DNA from: Shimwellia blattae DSM 4481 = NBRC 105725
GTDB lineage: Bacteria > Pseudomonadota > Gammaproteobacteria > Enterobacterales > Enterobacteriaceae
Reading direction: 5' to 3'
Length of the DNA stretch: 64,000 nucleotides
Assembly: GCF_000262305.1 (NCBI RefSeq)
Contig: NC_017910.1
Location: 1,674,001 to 1,738,000 of the forward strand
Position numbers and translations under genes: made by a program
Notes under the pieces: generated by a model
Databases searched by the model: none
Told to the model about the DNA's origin: nothing
The model's input: only the letters and a program-made list of their open reading frames with translations
Part shown: positions 6,817 to 16,263 of the stretch, one piece after another
How the letters are laid out: every line of letters starts with the position of its first letter
How positions within the stretch are numbered: the first letter of the stretch is position 1

Positions 6817-9177
6817 ATGCATACCGATTTTCATTCTCTGATTGCCGCCATGACCCCGGAAGAAAAAGTGGATCTGCTCAGCGGCCGGGGCCTGTGGCGC
6901 ACAGCGGCTATCCCCCGGCTCGGCATTGACGATATTGTCATGACAGATGGTACTTACGGGGTGCGCTACAGCACGGCCCAGATCAACGGCGAAGAAAAGT
7001 GGAGCATGGATGACTTCCTGGGCGTGGTGGGGCAAAACGCCGGGCAGGCCACTCATGGCGGGGAAGAAAAAGGCGGCAGCGAGGCGCTGTTCAGCCAGTC
7101 GCAACCGGCCACCTGCTTTCCGAATGGCTCAAGCCTTGCCTGCTGCTGGGATACGGCGCTGGTCTACCGGATGGGCCAGGCACTGGGGCGCGAGTGCCAG
7201 CACTTTGGGGTGGGGTTACTGCTCGGGCCGGGCATTAACATCCGCCGCACGCCGCTGGCGGGGCGGGGATATGAGTATTATGCCGAAGATCCCGTCATCA
7301 GCGGTGATATGGCCGCCGCCCTGATCAATGGCCTGCAACAGCAGGGGGTCGGGGCCAGCCTGAAGCACTTTGCCGCCAATAACTCGGAATACCGGCGCAC
7401 TGAAATGGACTCGGTCATTGAGCCCCGGGCCCTGCGGGAAATCTATCTGGAGGGATTTCGCCGGGCAATCGCAAAATCGCAGCCCTGGACGGTCATGTCC
7501 TCTTACAACCGGCTGAATGGCGTGCAGACCTCTGAAGCTCCTTTCCTGCTGAGCCGGGTGCTGCGCGATGAGTGGCACTATGAGGGGCTGGTCATGTCGG
7601 ACTGGTACGGCATTAAGAACCGCCCGGCATCGCTGGTGGCGGGAAACGATCTGGCCATGCCGGAAAACCCGGGTGAAAAAGCCGCCTTACTTGGCGCTAT
7701 CCGGCGCGGGGAGGTGGCGCAGGCCACCGTGGATCAGGCGTGTCTGCGTATGTTAACGCTGCTTGACAAGGTCCACCGCCACCGGCAGCCAGACACCCGG
7801 GCAGATTTTCTGGCCCACCACCATCTGGCGCAGACACTGGCTGCCGAATCCATTGTGTTGCTCAAAAACGCCGACGATCTGCTGCCTCTGACACCTGAAA
7901 AAGTGCACAACATTGCCGTATCCGGTAAGCCCGCCCAGCAACCGGTAATTCAGGGCTCCGGCTGTGCTACCACTGTGCCCTGGATGCTGGACCGCCCCCT
8001 GGATGAGATAGTGGATGTGGCCGGGGACGCCTTTACCATCAGTTACGCACCGGGCACCCCTTACGACGACAGGGATGATCCGCAGGCGCTGGCACAGGCG
8101 GTGGAGCAGGCCCGCTGTGCGGATGTGGCGGTGGTGTTTGTCAGCACCGCTGTGGGGGAAGACGGTGAAAATGGCGATCGCAAGGATCTGAATATTTTGC
8201 CCGCCCATGAGCGGTTAATCCGCGAGATTGCCCGGGTGCAGCGCCGGGTGGTGGTGGTGCTGGCAAACAGTGATGCGGTCGTGATGCCGTGGCTGGGATC
8301 GTGCAGCGCACTGCTGGAGACATTTTTCGCCGGGCAGGGAATGGGGCGCGCCGTGGCGGAGCTGCTGTTTGGCCTGCGTAACCCCTGCGGGCGGCTGACG
8401 GTGACCGTGCCCAACACCCTGGAGGAGACCCCCGCCTGGCTGCATTATCCCGGGGAAAACCTGCGGCATTACTACGGGGAGGGGCTGTTTGTGGGTTACC
8501 GCTACTACGATAAACGGCGCCTTAACCCGCTCTTCCCGTTTGGTTTCGGCCTGAGCTACAGCCGCTTTAGCTGGGAGCAGATGGCTGTTGCGCAGGATGA
8601 ATATGGCGAAGATGACACCATCAGGCTGAGCCTGCGGGTTACCTGCCACGGGCCGGTCGCCGGGAAAGAGATAGTCCAGCTCTATGTGGCCCCGCCATCC
8701 GGAGAGCTTATCCGTGAAGAGCAGGCGTTAAAAGGGTTTACCTGCGTGCAGCTGCAACCCGGGGAGAGCCAAATTGTGACCATGATGCTCCCGGTACGGG
8801 AGCTGGCTTGTTATCATCCGGGGCTCGGGGACTGGGTGGTGACACCCGGCCAGTACCAGCTGCGGCTGGGGAAATCCTCCCGTGATATTCAGCTGTGCGC
8901 CTGCGTAACGGTGAATGTGCCCCCGCGTTATGTGGCCCTGCGTGATGATAACTCGCTACAGCAGGTTATCCGCCAGCCGGGGCCGTTTTCCCGGGTAGTG
9001 GCGCTGGTGGCCGCCCGTAGCCAGCTCCCGCAAGAGCAGGTCAGGGCGCGGCTGACGGCGCTGGCCCCGGATATGTTTTGCGGCCTGTATGTAACGCTGA
9101 CGGCATTTCTCGGCCTGGATATTGATCGCGCCGCACTGAATGCCGCCCTGGCAGAGCCTGCGGCCAAACAGGAGTGA
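6817..9177 (+). CDS. Glycoside hydrolase family 3 beta-glucosidase, cytoplasmic
   Basis: 786 residues with the three GH3 parts: a TIM-barrel (about 10-300), an alpha/beta sandwich (about 340-570) and a fibronectin-III-like domain (about 610-690), plus a roughly 80-residue C-terminal extension. The nucleophile motif is VMSDWYG, Asp262. LGPGINIRRTPLAGRGYEYYAEDP and ASLKHFAANNSE are typical substrate-pocket sequences. No signal peptide is present, unlike periplasmic BglX, which fits hydrolysis of a sugar imported intact by the adjacent symporter. A strong AAAGGAGG precedes the ATG, three bases after the symporter stop. Specificity (beta-glucoside or beta-xyloside) cannot be read from sequence. 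Confidence 0.92.
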   Translation: MHTDFHSLIAAMTPEEKVDLLSGRGLWRTAAIPRLGIDDIVMTDGTYGVRYSTAQINGEEKWSMDDFLGVVGQNAGQATHGGEEKGGSEALFSQSQPATCFPNGSSLACCWDTALVYRMGQALGRECQHFGVGLLLGPGINIRRTPLAGRGYEYYAEDPVISGDMAAALINGLQQQGVGASLKHFAANNSEYRRTEMDSVIEPRALREIYLEGFRRAIAKSQPWTVMSSYNRLNGVQTSEAPFLLSRVLRDEWHYEGLVMSDWYGIKNRPASLVAGNDLAMPENPGEKAALLGAIRRGEVAQATVDQACLRMLTLLDKVHRHRQPDTRADFLAHHHLAQTLAAESIVLLKNADDLLPLTPEKVHNIAVSGKPAQQPVIQGSGCATTVPWMLDRPLDEIVDVAGDAFTISYAPGTPYDDRDDPQALAQAVEQARCADVAVVFVSTAVGEDGENGDRKDLNILPAHERLIREIARVQRRVVVVLANSDAVVMPWLGSCSALLETFFAGQGMGRAVAELLFGLRNPCGRLTVTVPNTLEETPAWLHYPGENLRHYYGEGLFVGYRYYDKRRLNPLFPFGFGLSYSRFSWEQMAVAQDEYGEDDTIRLSLRVTCHGPVAGKEIVQLYVAPPSGELIREEQALKGFTCVQLQPGESQIVTMMLPVRELACYHPGLGDWVVTPGQYQLRLGKSSRDIQLCACVTVNVPPRYVALRDDNSLQQVIRQPGPFSRVVALVAARSQLPQEQVRARLTALAPDMFCGLYVTLTAFLGLDIDRAALNAALAEPAAKQE

Positions 9178-9180
9178 CCG

Positions 9181-10137
9181 GTGTTACCTTTTTCCGCTAT
9201 CCACCCGCACCAGGCTGCAACCCATCGCGCCCCGGGCCCGCAGAGCTCCGGCTGTGAGCTTATCGCCTTCGATGCCGAGAAACTGAATTTGTTTGCCGCC
9301 CGGGTCCGCTACTGTGAGCCGCACTGGCACCCGGCACCGGAGCTGGTGACTGTGCTCAGCGGCGCGTTCTGCGTGGTGGCGGATCAGCAGGAGTTTCGGC
9401 TGAGTGGCGGGGATATGCTGTATATCAATGCCGGGGTGGTTCACACGCTGAGCGCCCGGCAGCCGGAGAGCAGCCTGATGACGGTGCAGTTTTCTCCCGC
9501 GTTGTTTGATGCCCTGCACCCGGCGCCGGGTATCCGTTACTGGCGCAAAGCCGCCGGGGCCGCGGCGGGTGATCCGGTGGCCCGGCATCTGCTGGCGCTG
9601 CTGGCGTCAGTCATTCAGGGGGATGCGCCATTTCTGCGGATTGCTGAAACCTACATGCTGCTGGATGCGCTCGTCAGGGCCGGGGAGCCACTGGCCTGCG
9701 AGCCCGCCACCAGCCGGGAGGCCGGGCGAATCAAACAAGCCATTACCTTTATTAACCAGCATTTTGACAGCCCGCTAACGCTTCAGGATGTGGCGGACCA
9801 CACCGGGATGAGCTACGCCTGGTTTTCCCGGCAATTTAAACGCTTCAGCCGGCGTAATTTTAAGGACTACCTGACCCTGCTGCGCCTTAACAAGGCGCGC
9901 ACGCTGCTGCGGGATACGACAATCCCCATTACCGGGATTGCCATGATGAGCGGGTTCCCCCAGCATAAATTACTGATTGCGGCGTTTAATAAATACCACG
10001 GTATGACGCCAACGCTGTACCGCAAACAGATCCTGTCGCCGCCGGGAGTGCAGGGGCAGGAGGGTGACTGTGTGTGCCTGCCGCTTACGCAGGCACTGTA
10101 CCGTCAGCTGGCTCGCGCCCTGGGGGAGGTGGCTTAA
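9181..10137 (+). CDS. AraC-family regulator with cupin sensor domain
   Basis: 318 residues. An N-terminal cupin-type ligand domain (about 20-110; HWHPAPELVTVLSG, INAGVVHTL) is joined to a C-terminal double helix-turn-helix (about 183-285; PLTLQDVADHTGMSYAWFSRQFKR and a second HTH ending GMTPTLYRKQ). The start is GTG at 9181, three bases after the GH3 stop, with CAGGAG at good spacing. As the third gene of the symporter-GH3 operon it is probably the local activator, responding to the imported glycoside or its product. Its stop overlaps the convergent cobA stop by four bases. Confidence 0.9.
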   Translation: MLPFSAIHPHQAATHRAPGPQSSGCELIAFDAEKLNLFAARVRYCEPHWHPAPELVTVLSGAFCVVADQQEFRLSGGDMLYINAGVVHTLSARQPESSLMTVQFSPALFDALHPAPGIRYWRKAAGAAAGDPVARHLLALLASVIQGDAPFLRIAETYMLLDALVRAGEPLACEPATSREAGRIKQAITFINQHFDSPLTLQDVADHTGMSYAWFSRQFKRFSRRNFKDYLTLLRLNKARTLLRDTTIPITGIAMMSGFPQHKLLIAAFNKYHGMTPTLYRKQILSPPGVQGQEGDCVCLPLTQALYRQLARALGEVA

Positions 10138-10724
10138 TAATCAATGCCTATCTGCGCTTTTACCCCGGCCTCAAAGGCGTGTTTTACCGGGCGTAGCTCG
10201 CTGACCGTGTCGGCCAGCTCCAGGATATCCCGGTGGCAGCCGCGCCCGGTGATGATAACCGTCTGGCTGGCGGGGCGGTTTTTCAGGGCGCTGAGTACCG
10301 TCTCCAGGGGCAGATAATCATAGGCCACCATATAGGTAAGCTCATCCAGCACCACCATATCCAGGGCCGGATCCGCCAGCATACGCTCCGCGTGCTGCCA
10401 GACAGCCTGGCAGGCGGCGGTGTCACTCTCCCGGTTCTGGGTTTCCCAGGTAAACCCGGTCGCCATTACCTGAAACTCCACCCCCAGGGGCTCCAGCAGG
10501 TTGCGCTCGCCGTTAGGCCAGGTGCCTTTAATAAACTGAATGGCCCCCACTTTTTTCCCGTGGCCGGTGGCCCGGGCCGCCGTGCCGAAGGCGGCGGTGG
10601 TTTTCCCTTTGCCGTTGCCGGTAAAGACAATAATTATCCCGCGCTCTTCCCGGGCGTTAGCCACCCGGGAGTCTACTTTTTCTTTTACCCGCTGCTGGCG
10701 TTCGCGGTAACGTTGGTCACTCAT
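10134..10724 (-). CDS. cobA: Cob(I)alamin / corrinoid adenosyltransferase
   Basis: 196 residues, the E. coli BtuR/CobA length. It transfers the adenosyl group of ATP to reduced corrinoids, giving adenosylcobalamin. The P-loop GNGKGKTT is at residues 36-43, followed by the family's TAARATGHGKKVGAIQFIKG and VVLDELTYM. Its ATG overlaps the yciK stop by four bases (ATGA), so it is translated after yciK. Also called btuR. Confidence 0.97.
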   Translation of the reverse strand: MSDQRYRERQQRVKEKVDSRVANAREERGIIIVFTGNGKGKTTAAFGTAARATGHGKKVGAIQFIKGTWPNGERNLLEPLGVEFQVMATGFTWETQNRESDTAACQAVWQHAERMLADPALDMVVLDELTYMVAYDYLPLETVLSALKNRPASQTVIITGRGCHRDILELADTVSELRPVKHAFEAGVKAQIGIDY

Positions 10725-11482
10725 TCGGCAATTCCTGGTTTACGGTTGGGCTGGGCATCAAAGCTCATGCCGGTTTTCCGGCGGCTGTCATCACCCATCA
10801 GCCACAGATAGAGCGGCATAATGTCGTGGGGCGTTTTGAGCTTCATGGGATCTTCCGTGGGGAAGGCGCTGGCGCGCATGTCGGTACGGGTGCCACCGGG
10901 GTTAATACAGTTAACCCGCAAATTCCGCTGGCGGTATTCGTCTGCCAGCACTTGCATCATCCCTTCGGTGGCAAATTTAGAGACCGAATATGCCCCCCAG
11001 CCCGCCCGGCCCTGGCGGCCAACGCTTGAGCTGGTAAACACCAGGGAACCGGCATCTGACTGCAGTAATAAAGGAAGCAATGCCTGGGTCAGCATAAAGG
11101 TGGCGTTGACGTTCACCTGGATAACTTCCGCCCAGACGGCCGGGGTCTGTTCGATCATCGGTGCAATTTCGCCGAGGATCCCGGCGTTGTGCAGCACGCC
11201 GTCAAGGCGCGGCACCAGCTGGCTGATTTCCTGAGCCAGCTGGTGGCACTGCGCCGGGCTGGCAGTCAGTAAATCCAGGGTGAAAATATGGGGCTGGATG
11301 GGGCTTATCTGGTTTATCTGCTCTGCGGTGGCCTGCAATTTGTGCTGATTACGGCCCAGCAGTATCAGGCGGGCCCCGTAACGGGCGTAAGTCAGCGCCG
11401 CTTCGCGGCCAATACCGTCGCTGGCGCCGGTGACCAGAATAATGCGGTTCTGTAGTAAGTCGCGCTTAGGCTGATAGTGCAT
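10721..11482 (-). CDS. yciK: Short-chain dehydrogenase YciK
   Basis: 253 residues, classical SDR fold. The cofactor motif TGASDGIG lies near the N-terminus, the NAG motif in LDGVLHNAGILG, the catalytic serine in FTSSSVGRQG and the YxxxK pair in GAYSVSKFA. The E. coli protein is an uncharacterised oxidoreductase. I chose the ATG at 11482 (MHYQPKRDLL), which matches the E. coli N-terminus and has GAGG seven bases upstream; a GTG at 11497 would add five residues. It is the first gene of the yciK-cobA pair and is divergent from sohB. Confidence 0.94.
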   Translation of the reverse strand: MHYQPKRDLLQNRIILVTGASDGIGREAALTYARYGARLILLGRNQHKLQATAEQINQISPIQPHIFTLDLLTASPAQCHQLAQEISQLVPRLDGVLHNAGILGEIAPMIEQTPAVWAEVIQVNVNATFMLTQALLPLLLQSDAGSLVFTSSSVGRQGRAGWGAYSVSKFATEGMMQVLADEYRQRNLRVNCINPGGTRTDMRASAFPTEDPMKLKTPHDIMPLYLWLMGDDSRRKTGMSFDAQPNRKPGIAE

Positions 11483-11700
11483 TTTAAGTCCTCGCACCTG
11501 GTGGGCAACAGCTCCGGCGGACGTTAATCCATATAATATTCATGGTTATAGCCGAAGATGTTTCAAATTCGTTTCAGGGTTTATGCCTGAAAGTGGCGCT
11601 AATTTCAATCAGCCGGGGCCGACAATAGCCTGAGCGGGACGAGTGAGTCTCATTCAGGTACAATGCGCCATCGAAAACTGGCTGAAAACGAGGCTGTATT

Positions 11701-12753
11701 GTGGGTGTGATTGCAGATTATGGATTATTTCTCGCCAAAGTTGCCACGTTCCTGGTGGCAATTGCGGTGCTGGTGGTGGTGGTGATTAACGCCGCGCAGC
11801 GTAAGCGCGGCCAGCGGGGCGAATTGCGGGTGACCCGCCTGAGTGAGCAATATCAGGATGCCCGGGAAGCGATGCAGGTGTCACTGCTGGATCAACACCA
11901 GCAAAAACTCTGGCATAAAAGCCAGAAAAAGAAACAGAAGCAGGAAGCGAAGCAGGCCAAAGCCCGGGCCCGGCGCGGTGAGACATCAAGCTCGGTTAAG
12001 CCGATTATGTATGTGCTGGATTTCAAAGGCAGTATGGATGCCCATGAGGTCTCCTCGCTGCGTGAAGAGATCTCGGCGGTGCTGGCGGTGGCCCGCCCCG
12101 GGGATGAGGTTATGCTGCGCCTGGAAAGCCCCGGCGGGGTGGTGCACGGCTACGGGCTGGCAGCCTCCCAGTTGCAGCGCCTGCGTGAGCGCGAGATCCC
12201 GCTGACGGCGGTGGTCGATAAAGTGGCCGCCAGCGGCGGCTATATGATGGCCTGCGTGGCGAACACCATTGTGGCGGCGCCGTTTTCTATTATTGGCTCT
12301 ATTGGTGTGGTGGCGCAGTTCCCGAACTTTAACCGCCTGCTTAAGAACCACGATATCGATGTGGAGCTGCACACGGCCGGGCAGTATAAGCGCACCCTGA
12401 CCCTGTTTGGTGAGAACACCGCCGAAGGGCGGGAGAAATTCCGCGAAGACCTGAACCAGACGCACCTGCTGTTTAAGCAGTTTGTTCATCAGATGCGCCC
12501 GGCGCTGGATGTCGACGCGGTGGCGACCGGGGAGCACTGGTACGGGACTCAGGCGCTGGAGAAGGGGCTGGTTGATGCCATCGGCACCAGCGATGACTGG
12601 CTTATCGGGCGTATTGAGCAGTATGACGTGGTGGGCGTGCGCTATATCCGGCGTAAAAACGTGATGGATCGCATGACGCAAAGCGCGGCAAAGAGTGCCG
12701 ATCGCCTGCTTCTGCGCTGGTGGCAGCGGGGGCAGCAGAACCCGCCGTTATAA
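11701..12753 (+). CDS. sohB: Inner-membrane S49 peptidase SohB
   Basis: 350 residues, close to E. coli SohB (349). It belongs to the signal-peptide-peptidase family S49 and acts at the inner membrane. A transmembrane segment lies at about residues 8-29, followed by a Lys/Gln-rich cytoplasmic or periplasmic linker and the peptidase domain. The catalytic serine is in VAASGGYMMA (Ser178), with LESPGGVVHGYG upstream. It starts with GTG at 11701, aligned with the E. coli N-terminus, with CGAGG seven bases upstream. It is followed by a strong bidirectional terminator. Confidence 0.95.
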   Translation: MGVIADYGLFLAKVATFLVAIAVLVVVVINAAQRKRGQRGELRVTRLSEQYQDAREAMQVSLLDQHQQKLWHKSQKKKQKQEAKQAKARARRGETSSSVKPIMYVLDFKGSMDAHEVSSLREEISAVLAVARPGDEVMLRLESPGGVVHGYGLAASQLQRLREREIPLTAVVDKVAASGGYMMACVANTIVAAPFSIIGSIGVVAQFPNFNRLLKNHDIDVELHTAGQYKRTLTLFGENTAEGREKFREDLNQTHLLFKQFVHQMRPALDVDAVATGEHWYGTQALEKGLVDAIGTSDDWLIGRIEQYDVVGVRYIRRKNVMDRMTQSAAKSADRLLLRWWQRGQQNPPL

Positions 12754-12760
12754 TGACGCA

Positions 12761-12794
12761 AAAAAACAGGCCGGATATCCGGCCTGTTTTTTTT
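12761..12794. terminator. Bidirectional terminator between sohB and yciN
   Basis: The perfect 20-bp palindrome CAGGCCGGATATCCGGCCTG (12767-12786) is flanked by six As on the left and eight Ts on the right, so it can terminate both sohB (plus) and yciN (minus). Confidence 0.93.
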
Positions 12795-12797
12795 GGG

Positions 12798-13049
12798 TTA
12801 ATCAACCAGGTGATATTTTTCCGACAGGGTGCTGGCCAGATATTTAAACATGTTAAATACTGCGGTGCTCTTCGGGGTTGGGAGCCCTTGCTCATCGAGG
12901 TAATACTCGCCGCGGAACACTAACACATCGCCTTTTTGCACAACGTCCGTTGCTTCAATTCCGGCCATGGTGTCTTCATGATCGCGAATCAGCTGGTTTG
13001 CTTCGATTAACAGGGTTTTACGGTCGATAGGTTGAGTCGGGGCTTTCAT
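12798..13049 (-). CDS. yciN: Small conserved protein YciN
   Basis: 83 residues, equal to E. coli YciN and highly similar throughout (PIDRKTLLIEANQLIRDHED; STAVFNMFKYLA; SEKYHLVD at the end). The function of the family is unknown. The ATG at 13049 is preceded by AAGGAGA at good spacing; the longer ORF upstream to 13130 lacks similarity. It is divergent from topA and ends at the terminator shared with sohB. Confidence 0.94.
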   Translation of the reverse strand: MKAPTQPIDRKTLLIEANQLIRDHEDTMAGIEATDVVQKGDVLVFRGEYYLDEQGLPTPKSTAVFNMFKYLASTLSEKYHLVD

Positions 13050-13450
13050 TGCTTTCTCCTTACAGACTGCGGGTAGTTTACTGCCGGCCGTGGAGAATGT
13101 GCAAATAATCCTGGCGATGGCGGCGGCCATCCGCCCCCGGGCTCCGGGTGGCGCGAATCACTATTGCATGCTAATTAAAGTTGCGTATCCGATTTTATCA
13201 GGTAGAGTGTGACGCTTTCGCAGATCTGGCAACAGAATTGCTTGACATTCAACCAAACATCGTCGTGCACGTTGTGTTCCGGTGCAAAAATTCCTGCGTT
13301 CTCAATGGGCTGGATATCACAGCTCGTGAATGACGCAGTGAAAAGTGCTTGATATCTTCGGACGCTGCCGCAATATAAAAAACGGTTCGTCGCCAGTGGA
13401 AGGTGAAAGTGCGACGTATTCCTGGAAGAATTAAATAGGTAAAGGTGAAT
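13050..13450. promoter_or_regulatory. yciN-topA divergent intergenic region with topA promoter candidates
   Basis: A 401-bp stretch without a supported gene. Plausible topA promoters on the plus strand are TTGCGT-N16-TAGAGT (13181-13208) and TTGATA (13349-13354) with TATAAA (13374-13379) at a long 19-base spacing. An isolated TTGACA at 13242-13247 lacks a good -10. In E. coli topA has several supercoiling- and Fis-responsive promoters here, so multiple starts would be expected. Confidence 0.45.
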
Positions 13451-16057
13451 ATGGGCAAAGCTCTCGTCATCGTTGAGTCCCCGGCAAAAGCCAAAACGAT
13501 CAACAAATATCTTGGTAACGACTATGTGGTCAAATCCAGTGTTGGTCATATCCGCGATTTGCCGACCAGTGGCTCAGCTCACAAAAAGAGCGCTGACTCC
13601 GCCGCCAGCAAAACGGCCAAAACGGCTAAAAAGGGCAAAAAAGATGAGCGTACGGCGCTGGTTAACCGTATGGGCATCAATCCCTGGCATAACTGGGATG
13701 CGGACTATGAGATCCTGCCCGGTAAAGAGAAGGTAGTTTCAGAACTGAAATCCCTTGCCGAAAAAGCAGATCACATCTATCTCGCAACTGACCTTGACCG
13801 CGAAGGGGAAGCCATTGCCTGGCACCTGCGGGAGGTTATCGGGGGCGACGAGCAACGCTACAGCCGGGTAGTGTTTAACGAAATTACTAAAAACGCTATC
13901 CGTCAGGCTTTTGAAAAACCGGGCGAACTGAATATCGACCGGGTTAACGCCCAGCAGGCGCGCCGTTTTATGGACCGCGTGGTGGGGTATATGGTCTCGC
14001 CACTGCTGTGGAAGAAGATAGCCCGCGGCCTGTCTGCCGGGCGCGTACAGTCTGTGGCTGTGCGGCTGGTGGTTGAGCGCGAGCGGGAAATTAAAGCGTT
14101 TGTACCGGAAGAGTTCTGGGAAATTGACGCGAATTTATCCACCCCTGCGGGGGATACGCTGCCGGTTGAGGTTTCTCACTATCTTGATAAACCTTTCCGT
14201 CCTGCCAGCCAGCAGGAAACCATGGCGGCGGTCAGCCTGCTGGAAAAAGCCAGCTACCAGGTTGTGGAGCGGGAAGATAAACCCACCAGCAGCAAGCCCG
14301 GTGCGCCGTTTATTACCTCCACCCTGCAACAGGCCGCCAGTACGCGCCTGGGGTACGGGGTGAAGAAGACCATGATGCTCGCCCAGCGTCTGTACGAAGC
14401 GGGCTACATCACCTATATGCGTACCGACTCCACCAACCTGAGCCAGGACGCGGTCACCATGGCCCGTGACTATATTGGCGACAATTTTGGTGCGAAATAT
14501 CTGCCGGCGAAACCGAACCAGTACGCCAACAAAGAGAACTCTCAGGAAGCGCACGAAGCGATTCGTCCTTCCGATGTGAACGTACTGGCAGAAAGCCTCA
14601 AAGATATGGAGGCGGACGCCCAGAAACTCTATCAACTGGTGTGGCGTCAGTTTGTGGCCTGCCAGATGACCCCGGCTAAGTACGACTCCACCACCCTGAC
14701 TGTCGGGGCCGGTGATTATCGCCTTAAAGCCCGGGGCCGCATTCTGCGCTTCGATGGCTGGACAAAAGTAATGCCGGCGCTTCGCAAAGGGGATGAGGAC
14801 CGCACATTACCGGCCGTCAACCAGGGCGATACACTGTCACTGATTGATTTACAACCGGCTCAGCACTTTACCAAGCCGCCTGCGCGCTTTAGCGAGGCAT
14901 CCCTGGTAAAAGAGCTGGAAAAACGCGGCATTGGTCGCCCGTCTACCTATGCGTCGATCATCTCCACCATCCAGGATCGTGGTTATGTCAAAGTCGAGAA
15001 CCGGCGCTTCTACGCGGAAAAAATGGGCGAGATCGTCACCGATCGCCTGGAAGAGAACTTCCGCGAGCTGATGAACTACGACTTTACCGCCCAGATGGAA
15101 GATCGTCTCGACCTGGTTGCCAGCCACGAAGAAGAGTGGCGCCACGTGCTGGACAGCTTCTTCAGCGACTTTACCCGCCAGCTTGAAGTGGCGGAAAAGG
15201 CGCCGGAAGAGGGCGGCATGCGCACCAATCAGATGGTGCTGACCAGTATTGAGTGCCCGACCTGTGGCCGCCAGATGGGGATCCGCACCGCCAGCACCGG
15301 GGTCTTCCTCGGCTGTTCCGGCTATGCGTTATCGCCCAAAGAGCGCTGCAAAACCACCATCAACCTGATCCCGGAGAACGAAGTTCTCAACGTGCTGGAA
15401 GGGGATGATGCGGAAACCAACGCCCTGCGTGCGAAGCGCCGTTGCCAGAAGTGCGGCACGGCAATGGACAGCTACCTTATCGATCCGAAACGTAAAATTC
15501 ACGTGTGCGGTAATAACCCCACCTGTGACGGTTACGAGATTGAAGAGGGCGAGTTCCGCATCAAAGGGTATGACGGCCCGGTCGTTGAGTGCGAGAAATG
15601 CGGCTCTGAAATGCACCTGAAAATGGGGCGTTTTGGCAAGTACATGGCCTGCACCAACGAAGAGTGTAAAAACACGCGTAAGATCCTGCGTAACGGCGAA
15701 GTGGCACCGCCAAAGGAAGATCCGGTGCCGTTACCGGAGCTGCCTTGCGAGAAGTCCGACGCTTACTTCGTGCTGCGTGATGGCGCTGCGGGTATTTTCC
15801 TGGCGGCCAATACCTTCCCGAAATCCCGGGAAACCCGCGCACCGTTGGTTGAGGAGCTCTACCGCTTCCGCGACCGTCTGCCGGAAAAATTGCGCTACCT
15901 GGCCGACGCGCCGCAGCAGGATGAAAAAGGCAACAAAACGGTTGTCCGCTTCAGCCGTAAAACCAAACAGCAGTATGTCTCGTCTGAAAAAGACGGTAAG
16001 GCGACCGGCTGGTCAGCGTTTTTCGTTGACGGTAAATGGACTGAAACGAAGAAGTAA
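13451..16057 (+). CDS. topA: DNA topoisomerase I
   Basis: 868 residues (E. coli 865). TopA relaxes negatively supercoiled DNA. The TOPRIM domain starts MGKALVIVESPAKAKTI and includes the acidic LATDLDREGEAIAWHL. The active-site tyrosine is in ITYMRTDSTNLS, Tyr322 here, equivalent to E. coli Tyr319; the three extra residues lie in a basic loop near residues 45-60. C-terminally there are three Cys4 zinc ribbons (CPTCGRQMG, CQKCGTAMD, CEKCGSEMH) and two further DNA-binding ribbons. The ATG at 13451 is preceded by AAAGGTGA. Confidence 0.98.
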   Translation: MGKALVIVESPAKAKTINKYLGNDYVVKSSVGHIRDLPTSGSAHKKSADSAASKTAKTAKKGKKDERTALVNRMGINPWHNWDADYEILPGKEKVVSELKSLAEKADHIYLATDLDREGEAIAWHLREVIGGDEQRYSRVVFNEITKNAIRQAFEKPGELNIDRVNAQQARRFMDRVVGYMVSPLLWKKIARGLSAGRVQSVAVRLVVEREREIKAFVPEEFWEIDANLSTPAGDTLPVEVSHYLDKPFRPASQQETMAAVSLLEKASYQVVEREDKPTSSKPGAPFITSTLQQAASTRLGYGVKKTMMLAQRLYEAGYITYMRTDSTNLSQDAVTMARDYIGDNFGAKYLPAKPNQYANKENSQEAHEAIRPSDVNVLAESLKDMEADAQKLYQLVWRQFVACQMTPAKYDSTTLTVGAGDYRLKARGRILRFDGWTKVMPALRKGDEDRTLPAVNQGDTLSLIDLQPAQHFTKPPARFSEASLVKELEKRGIGRPSTYASIISTIQDRGYVKVENRRFYAEKMGEIVTDRLEENFRELMNYDFTAQMEDRLDLVASHEEEWRHVLDSFFSDFTRQLEVAEKAPEEGGMRTNQMVLTSIECPTCGRQMGIRTASTGVFLGCSGYALSPKERCKTTINLIPENEVLNVLEGDDAETNALRAKRRCQKCGTAMDSYLIDPKRKIHVCGNNPTCDGYEIEEGEFRIKGYDGPVVECEKCGSEMHLKMGRFGKYMACTNEECKNTRKILRNGEVAPPKEDPVPLPELPCEKSDAYFVLRDGAAGIFLAANTFPKSRETRAPLVEELYRFRDRLPEKLRYLADAPQQDEKGNKTVVRFSRKTKQQYVSSEKDGKATGWSAFFVDGKWTETKK

Positions 16058-16082
16058 CCCTGCGGGAAAGCTGCATACCACT

Positions 16083-16109
16083 AAGGGCCGGATATCCGGC
16101 CCTTTTTTT
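16083..16109 (+). terminator. topA terminator
   Basis: AAGGGCCGGAT/ATCCGGCCCTT forms a perfect palindrome at 16083-16104, extending into seven Ts. Its 16-bp core, GGCCGGATATCCGGCC, is identical to that of the sohB/yciN terminator. Confidence 0.92.
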
Positions 16110-16263
16110 GTTTTTGTTGCCGTTATAATCTGTTACATCTGCCTATACACAGAAGATATAAGTGGTATAGTGTTTATGCCTTTTTGCGCAAATGTAGCGC
16201 TAAAGGGGTATTTTTTCAGGTTATTTAACCCTGAGTGTGCAGCAGTTACCCGGATGGTACGTC

